Positions 57,605 to 64,000 of a stretch of 64,000 nt of DNA are shown piece after piece; within the stretch, counting starts at the first letter, position 1; each line of letters opens with the position of its first letter. The notes under the pieces are model-generated. The model had not been told where the DNA came from, did no database searches, and saw nothing but the letters and a program-made list of their open reading frames with translations. A program made the position numbers and the translations under genes. Source of the stretch: Lumbricus terrestris (Eukaryota; Annelida; Clitellata; Crassiclitellata; Lumbricidae); NCBI GenBank assembly GCA_949752735.1, contig OX457040.1:4071583-4135582 (forward strand). Reading direction: 5' to 3'.

Positions 57605-59664
57605 AAGTACAGCCAGTCTGATGAGGACAAGGGTGAGCCGACATGTTCTTCTCCTGGTCCGTCAGCGTGCAGTGATCCCGATTTTCACTGTGGTGCATCA
57701 TCAACCCCACGCAGAATAACACAGGAAGAACTAAATGACCTTGTTCGTGATTTGGACTTATCCAAAAACAAGGCAGAGTTGCTAGGATCAAGACTCCAAC
57801 AATGGAATCTTCTAGAAGAAGATGTCACAATCACTTCATATAGAAAGCGCCATCAGCAGTTGGAACCTTTCTTCATGAAGGAAGGTAATCTGGTATTCTG
57901 TTCCAATATTGACGACCTCATGAATGCCTTACAGATCACTCATGACCCACAAGAATGGAGACTCTTTGTAGACTCTTTGACACTGAGTCTTAAGGCTGTG
58001 CTTTTGCACATTGGAAACCGTCTTCCATCTATTCCATTAGCGCAAACTGTCCACATGAAAGAGACATACGATAACCTAAAACAGCTACTGCATTACATTG
58101 ACTATAACAGGTACAAATGGCACCTGTGCGGTGATTTGAAGGTAGTTGCCATTTTAATGGGACTGCATCAAGGGTATACAAAATATATGTGTTTCTTGTG
58201 TGAGTGGGATAGTCGGGCAAGAGAGTTGCACTACGTGCGGAAGGAATGGACTCCCAGACAAAACATGGCAGTTGGACAGAAGAATATCCAGCACCCAGCT
58301 CTGGTCGAGGCTCACAAAATCCTACTACTACACCTTCACATCAAACTAGGTTTGGTGAAGAACTTCGTGAAAGCCATGGACCACACTTCGCCAGCTTTCC
58401 GATACCTTCATGAAAAATTCCCTCGACTCAGCGAAGCAAAGATTAAAGAGGGAGTTTTCGTGGGTCCTCAGATTAGAGAACTTTTCAAAGATGACCGCTT
58501 CAACAACTTGCTGGAGGGTGATGCGAAATAAGCATGGAATGCTTTTCGTCTATTGTCTACAGACTTTCTGGGGAATGTTAGGGCAGAAAAATACAAGGAA
58601 CTAGTAGAAGACAATTCTATTGGCAAACTCGGAGGCGGAATTGCAAGTACTGGTGGATAGAGTCAACAGAACGGGAAGGAGATACGGTTTACAGAATGAT
58701 AAACGAGAATAAAACCAAGGTCATGGCAGCAAACAGAGGTCTATGCAAGATCAGAGTAGGTAACAATGTCTTAGAGCAAGTAGACACGTTCCCGTATCTG
58801 GGATCGTTGATTACAGAAGATGCGGATTGCTCCAAAGAAATCCGAGCGAGACTAGCAAAGGGATATAATGTCTGTCTGGGTCTCTACAAGATATGGCAGA
58901 ATCATGGTATACGCATGTCAACAAAATTAAGACTCATAAAGGCATTAGTGTGGCCAGTGGCCACATATGGATGCGAAAGTTGGACACTAAAGAAAGCTGA
59001 TGAGGACAGAATAAACGCATTCGAAATGAAATGTTTGAGAAGAGTACTACGCATTGCATGGACAGAAAAAAGAACTAATGAATGGGTGCTGGAAAAGGCT
59101 GGAACAGATAGAACCCTTCTAGCAAATATAAAAGAAAGGAAGATGAGGTACTATGGTCATATAATCAGGAAGGAAGATGACAACATGGAAAAAGACCTGA
59201 TACAGGGTACAACACCGGGGGGAAGAGGAAGAGGAAGACCTTGCACGACATGGATGGATAACATTCGAGCCTGGACTGGAATGACGTTGGAACAGATCAC
59301 AAGGAGCACGGAAGATCGAAGAGAGTGGAAGAAGATTATTCATGATGCGGCCAACCCTCGTCACGAGGACGGCTGAGGAAGAAGAAGTAGAAGACATGCT
59401 CAAGCAGTACCAGAAATTTCGCTGCAATATGTCGCTGAAGATGCATTTCCTTCACTCCCATCTGGATTTCTTCCCTGACAACTGTGGTATATGGTTAGTG
59501 ACGAACATGGCGAACGCTTTCATCAAGATATCGCAACAATGGAGCAAAGGTACCAGGGAAAATGGTCCACTACAATGTTGGCTGACTACTGCTGGACACT
59601 CCGCAGAGATGCTCCCGAACAGCTGTACAAGAGACAGGCAAAAAATCTAAGAACTAGTCTATGA
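57605..59664 (+). pseudogene. Broken multicopy-type gene of unknown function, split by a LINE
   Basis: Open from 57605 without a clear start (first ATG 57752). It reads ELNDLVRDLDLSKNKAELL, then CFLCEWDSRARELHYV and a KIKEGVFVGPQIREL segment. A TAA at 58529 interrupts the frame, which otherwise continues as AWNAFRLL to VRAEKYKELVED. A LINE then occupies 58614-59385 with an 11-bp target duplication. The gene resumes at 59386 (NMSLKMHFLHSHLDFFP). After a small frameshift near 59487 it reads SDEHGERFHQDI and YQGKWSTTMLADYCWTL, ending at TGA 59664. I recall this protein type from many invertebrate proteomes, usually in many copies and unnamed. A transposase-like D/D/E role (CGDLK, CEWD, DEHGERF) is only a guess. 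At least three disabling changes are visible. Confidence 0.75.
58614..59385 (+). mobile_element. 5'-truncated non-LTR retrotransposon (LINE) insertion
   Basis: 772 bp between two copies of AGTAGAAGACA (58603-58613 and 59386-59396). It encodes the C-terminal part of a reverse transcriptase: ELQVLVDRVNRTGRRYGL, then a one-base frameshift near 58697, then MINENKTKVM, FPYLGSLIT, ATYGCESWTL, KMRYYGHIIR and GRGRGRPCTTWMDNI up to the HEDG stop at 59374. The 5' truncation and target duplication are typical of target-primed reverse transcription. The clade is uncertain (RTE-like in appearance). Confidence 0.88.
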
Positions 59665-59669
59665 CCTGG

Positions 59670-60640
59670 TTTTTACAAATATTAACCGTAAGTGTATCAC
59701 TATTGGAATGCATTGTGCGATATAAAATTACTTCATTTGAGATTACAAAAAAAACTAGAGCCAATTAAGCAATTTCACTGTCATATTCGTGTTCAGCACA
59801 TAAAAATTGATAAGAACTGACTAATTTCATTTCAGTAACATGGCTTTTGTAAAAATTTGTTGTCCAGTGTTATGACCATATGGCAGTCAAAACTCTATGC
59901 ATTATTATCATTATTCCGGCGATATAAGCTAGTTCAGATATTATATAAAATATTCAGTTAGTAATTACCTAATACCTAAAAATTGTGACTCACTTCAATA
60001 AAGATCAATTACAAGTTAGTCCAAATTCTTTTCCTGAAACATTTGTCTCGCCTAACTGCTGCAAAAACAATATATGCCATTTATTGTGACGGTGATAACT
60101 TATTAAAGGTGTTTAACCAGACTTATATAAAAACGTAAAATTTCATCTGTTTAACGACAAATCACGCCCAATTGAGCCGATGAAACAAAGAAGACCTCTA
60201 TTCATATACAGCGAATCATTGTTAATGCATGCTTCAATCGTTTACTGACATCTCGTGGCTATCAGGTTGACCCCCCGGCTATCGGTAGTTGCACATCAAG
60301 TTTTTTTTGTTTGTTTCTCAAACTTTTTTAATTTAGTCTTAAATTGTGACATTTTATGTAACCGGAGGGGTGTTTATGTAGGCTGCACACATTTTGAGAT
60401 AAACAGTGTGATGATATCCCACAACATTCAAACGTTATGCACAACAATTTATGAAGAGAAACAAATGATGCCAAAATATGAAGAGAATGTGAGGCTATTT
60501 AATATTAGGACTGTTAAAAGCCTGAATCGCTCTTAATAAATTAAAGTGTGTGAAAATTGTGATATTTTCATTATAACGCAAACATTATACCTATAATATC
60601 ATAATTGGCTGGGGTTCTCGGCGTAGTCATGGAAATTCCG
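59670..60640. other. No gene recognised
   Basis: AT-rich, with one AAAGGTGTTTAA motif near 60103. Confidence 0.5.
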
Positions 60641-60651
60641 GTGCCTTCCGC

Positions 60652-60794
60652 CATAGGCGCAATGACGTCCTAAAAGTTGGGGGACCATAATGAATCACGT
60701 CCTAAAAGTTGGGGGACCATAATAATAAAGCTAGGGGACCACTCAAAAGTTGGGGGACTCGTCCCGTGGGTCCCATAGGGTGGTTGCGCCTATG
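60652..60794 (+). mobile_element. MITE copy 2 (143 bp), same orientation as copy 1
   Basis: Ends CATAGGCGCAA and TTGCGCCTATG are perfect inverted repeats. An 8-bp duplication CCTTCCGC lies at 60644-60651 and 60795-60802. Nearly identical to the copy at 57366, so both inserted recently and independently. Confidence 0.88.
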
Positions 60795-60802
60795 CCTTCC
60801 GC

Positions 60803-61580
60803 CCGTTTGAAGGTTGTAATGAGCCTGGGAAACCCTGGTGACCCACTGTCGAGTTTGGTAGTTTACTAAACTTTTGATGAGCATCGGTTCGACTCAGACA
60901 TGTTTGTTGTTTAGAGTTTAGACTCCACACTGTCCCGTAGCGCTCTCCCACCCAACCGAACCCAACCCAGCCGGGTTTTATTTCGGGGAAGGGGGAGGGT
61001 TCTGTGCGCGGTGTTTTAGTCTTGGTGCCACTATTGTCTTCGTAATTCGTATAAACGTAAGGTGTAGACTGAGGGTTGATATCTGTGCCTTATAATGCCT
61101 TGGGGTTGGAAGTCGGCGGGTTAACCAGTTTCCGGTGTTTTACGCTGATATCGACCCTGTAAACCTATCGTAAATCTAATCCGATGACCCTTGTATTAAT
61201 TTTGTTTATAGTATCTTGCATAATATATTTTTTGCCGTTTCTTTATATTTCTGCCCTTTTAATTTCTATCTGCGTTTAATCTATTTGTCTTTTTTCTTTT
61301 CTTTTTTTCTTTTTTCCCCATTTACTCGTGTCTCGTGAAACGCAATTGATCATAGCGCTTGAAATTTCCTTCAGTTACAGTTCCATGCAATGGTAAGTAC
61401 TGTAGGCCTACGTTAATTGTTAATCAGACCCCGTGCGTAAGATACCATTAGAACGTTATAAATTAGTCCTATATAAACACGACATGTTCATCTCAAATAA
61501 ATCCGCTAGTAACGAGTTTCAAATGCTGAATAATTTTACGTCATAAGAACCATATTATAATAATATTATAAAATTATACT
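60803..61580. other. Unassigned, with a CCCAACCC/GGGG-rich island
   Basis: 60940-61010 is G+C-rich (ACCCAACCGAACCCAACCCA, then GGGGAAGGGGGAGGG) and unlike its surroundings. A promoter or G-quadruplex-prone element is possible but unsupported. Confidence 0.35.
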
Positions 61581-61585
61581 CTAAG

Positions 61586-61660
61586 TAACTCCGTCACAGG
61601 TTACCTCTTTTGAGGCAGCCTGTGCCTGTCCCAAGCCAGGATAAAGGAGGAGGGTTCTGC
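61586..61660 (+). repeat. S1-related repeat with changed hairpin arms
   Basis: CACAGG pairs with CCTGTG instead of CACTGG with CCAGTG, then CCCAAGCCAGGATAAAGGAG. The right half differs from S1. Confidence 0.55.
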
Positions 61661-62184
61661 GGTGGGCTTGCAACCCACCCAGGTAAAACAAACGCACGCA
61701 ACAGAAACAACGCAGAAAAGGCTGCGTTGCCCGATGTGCTGTTCTGCACGGGAGGGACTAAGTACGAAGTAAGTAAATATACTCTATGTACGAAAGTTTG
61801 ACCATTTTGTGTATGAATTATGAATGTATTAATGCATGGTGTCCGAAGAAAGGCTCTAAAACGGAACACCCTGGCGTCACGAGAAATGCATTAATATCTT
61901 CTCCTGTGAATTACTAGGTCAGTTCAGCTATTTTGAGCACACAATTCACTTTTAATCTCGAGATGTAGGCATTTTTATATTTTAAAGCGGGAGTAAACGC
62001 TGCAAAATTAAGCGCAATTCACCGTTGTACAATTTATCGTGCCGCCATTGTACTTGACGTCAGTTCTATTGTTGACATCATTCCTCGACTAAACTGAGTG
62101 TAAACACGCGATTCAAACGAATGCACAAAAATAAAGATAATTAAGCGTATAGTAAAAGCGGGTGATCACACGGTAATAATAGTC

Positions 62185-62325
62185 TTCGTTTAATTAGAAA
62201 AGAGACAAATCCAGGTGCCACACCGCACCCTGTTACACGTCAAAGCACATTAAAAATCAACAGCGACAGAAATAATAATTATTATTGTGAACATAACAAT
62301 GTATGTCACTAATTTAAGGCAAAGA
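62185..62325 (+). repeat. Second copy of the ACACGTCAAAGC repeat
   Basis: Same core; an (ATT)n-like expansion near 62270-62290 distinguishes it. Confidence 0.7.
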
Positions 62326-62589
62326 TAACCCTCGGAATAAAATTTCTATCGTCATTAAATGGTAGAACAAAAGAATGCGGTCTTGAGCGCAAGTTAAATG
62401 TGGTATTTACTAAAAAAAAAGGTTCATCAGAACGTGATTGGCATTCACATTACGAAGCAACCTAGCATCAGCTCCAGCAACTCACTTCTGTATGGTCGGG
62501 AACATCGCAGGAAGGTAAAAACAACAACGATGACAATAATGATAACTAACTAATATCGAGTTGTATTTGAACATTTATAAATCGCCTCT

Positions 62590-62745
62590 CGAAGTATGAT
62601 TTATTTGGAGGCTCTCTCAGCGCAGAAACTCCAAAGAATAATAAATTGCGACAACGTGTCGCCGTAGACGAGGAAATGATACCAGATCCAGGAACAATCC
62701 ACAGCGAAGGGGAAGGTTATTCCATGTAGAGGGGCATACTATAAT
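62590..62745 (-). pseudogene. LINE RT tail scrap
   Basis: Minus frame VCPSTWNNLPLRC, then an untranslated region with GAGAGAGCCTCC resembling the other LINE 3' ends. Confidence 0.45.
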
Positions 62746-62759
62746 TGTCATTCTAAGAT

Positions 62760-63265
62760 GGCGGCTGGATGGAATGGTGTGTGGCGGGGTGGTGAGACGG
62801 ATTCGGGCGGTGGAAGTGAGGTGGTTGGGGCAAAACCCTGATATTTACCGGCCAACGCCGGAGACCCCAGAGGAGGGGAGCTGGTTGGGCACCCCACTAC
62901 GCAGGTGCGTGTTGAAGCTAGGTGAAAGTACAAAAATGGAATTTTCATGGCAGCGTTGGTTTACCCAAGCTAGCTATAATACGGTATAATGTGAAGAAGA
63001 AACGTTTGAAACAGCTGCAAACAAATCTTCTGCGCTTTGATTACTTAAGTTGTCGTTAAAATGTGCGTCCACCCACCGTTTTACTCCTCCACAAGCCACG
63101 ACTCTACCAGTCATACTGCCAGTCCGCTTAATCTCGGTCCGGAGCGCCTCTGGGTAGGTACCTTGAAGGGGTGCTATAAAGATTCTGATTGATTGATGAA
63201 GGATGGCGAAACATAGTTGTTAAGCTGATAATTATGTTACAACCGAACGATCGATTTGAAAAAAA
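62760..63265. other. No gene recognised
   Basis: Possible SINE tail near 63135-63200 (GAGCGCCTCTGGGTAGG, then a GATTGATTGATGA end). Confidence 0.4.
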
Positions 63266-63269
63266 TATC

Positions 63270-63345
63270 TTTTATACACCCGTTAAATAAAGCACACTGA
63301 TGCTATAAGTAATACGAGATACATCTGGCTCTTAGAGTGTAATTG
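63270..63345 (+). repeat. Second copy of the 13748 repeat
   Basis: Starts TATACACCCGTTAAATAAAG and continues in alignment to CTCTTAGAGTGT. Confidence 0.7.
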
Positions 63346-63447
63346 GCCCAGAGTGTACTTTGTAATTGGCCAATGAGGACTTCGAGGAACTTCGCAATCA
63401 AAGCATCTTAACTAGACCTAATTTATTTGCCTACAGTATATGCTGAT

Positions 63448-63535
63448 TGGAGCAGAATCCATAGTTTAACGACAGTCTATGACAACAGAGGTCCATGCCG
63501 TCGGGAAAAATTGGTTTGGCCTATTGCAGCACTTT
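63448..63535 (+). repeat. Hairpin repeat, CGACAGT/GCCGTCG stem
   Basis: Arms 63470-63476 and 63497-63503, loop CTATGACAACAGAGGTCCAT; tail GCCTATTGCAGCACTTTTT. Confidence 0.7.
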
Positions 63536-63539
63536 TTTT

Positions 63540-63635
63540 GTCATTGGTGGATCCAGATTTGACGAGAGCCTATGACAACAGAGGCCGTAACCCTCGAAAA
63601 AAATTGTTTGGCATATTACAGCACTTTTTGTCATT
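63540..63635 (+). repeat. Hairpin repeat, CGAGAGC/ACCCTCG stem
   Basis: Arms 63563-63569 and 63590-63596, loop CTATGACAACAGAGGCCGTA; tail GGCATATTACAGCACTTTTT. Tandem with its neighbours. Confidence 0.75.
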
Positions 63636-63639
63636 TTTA

Positions 63640-63715
63640 TCTAACCAAATTTTAACGTCGTCGTATGACATCAAAGGCCGTTGACGACAATTTACAACTG
63701 ACGTTGTCATAACAA
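63640..63715 (+). repeat. Hairpin repeat, GTCGTC/GACGAC stem
   Basis: Arms 63657-63662 and 63683-63688, loop GTATGACATCAAAGGCCGTT. Third of three hairpins in a row of two stem classes. Confidence 0.8.
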
Positions 63716-64000
63716 TATAATTGCTCGTTGTTTAACAACAAACTTGTTATAGTTTATTACATCTGAATACATACTATGCAGTATCTTTGCAAGTTCATTT
63801 TATGCTGCACATTGCTGCAGAAGTGGTCACGTGCGACAAAATGTTCAAACAATTCGTTTGATCAGTGTTCATAACATTCATTTGAAAATAATTATGCTTA
63901 TTTAAGTAAAATTATACCAAATTCTTTAACAGATTAATAAGATATATTTATAGTATTAACTTGCAATTTTTTGCACATTTGCATTTCCAACAAGCTATCA

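Overview
This is an AT-rich metazoan (marine-invertebrate-like) window that is almost entirely repetitive and transposon-derived. I see no confident host gene. The mix of hAT, piggyBac and Helentron DNA elements, CR1/L2-like and RTE-like LINE tails, tRNA-derived SINEs, long tetranucleotide microsatellites and the frequent palindrome TAGGCCTA suggests an invertebrate, perhaps a deuterostome, but the species cannot be fixed from sequence alone. A 200-base N gap lies at 25312-25511.

The core of the window is one family of hAT-like DNA transposons. Element A (28084-31483) is intact: it has inverted ends, a perfect 8-bp target duplication (GTATCCAT) and an uninterrupted transposase-like gene. Element B (48182-56586) has an 8-bp duplication (CTTATTAT) and a second full-length gene. 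Its long 5' region holds a solo LTR, a hAT MITE inside a LINE remnant, and two SINE-like repeats. Element C (38194-40117) is a decayed relative inserted in a microsatellite. All three share terminal TAG, two subterminal boxes at fixed offsets, and one short and one long end differing by exactly 12 bp. This is the most striking signal here.

Layout: 1-1.2 kb, degenerate hAT sequence with a Charlie-like end. 1.6-1.8 and 4.4-5.3 kb, Helentron-like elements. 1.3-15 kb, dispersed SINEs and short repeats. 15.4-20.7 kb, a LINE fragment broken by a hAT-like element that contains minisatellites, a 1.1-kb palindromic minisatellite and a piggyBac remnant. 22-24 kb, LINE 3' ends. 24.2-26.5 kb, (CT)n, a SINE, the assembly gap and another piggyBac remnant. 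28.1-31.5 kb, element A. 36-41 kb, repeats, element C and a piggyBac-type MITE. 42-48 kb, MITEs, a TIR element and a piggyBac remnant. 48.2-56.6 kb, element B. 57.4-60.8 kb, a broken multicopy-type gene cut by a LINE and bracketed by two copies of one MITE. 61-64 kb, short repeats.

No gene cluster or pathway is encoded. The only intact coding genes are the two transposase-like genes, each of which probably serves the element around it. A second structural signal is an 11-copy hairpin repeat with a constant 20-nt loop and stems that change in a compensatory way.
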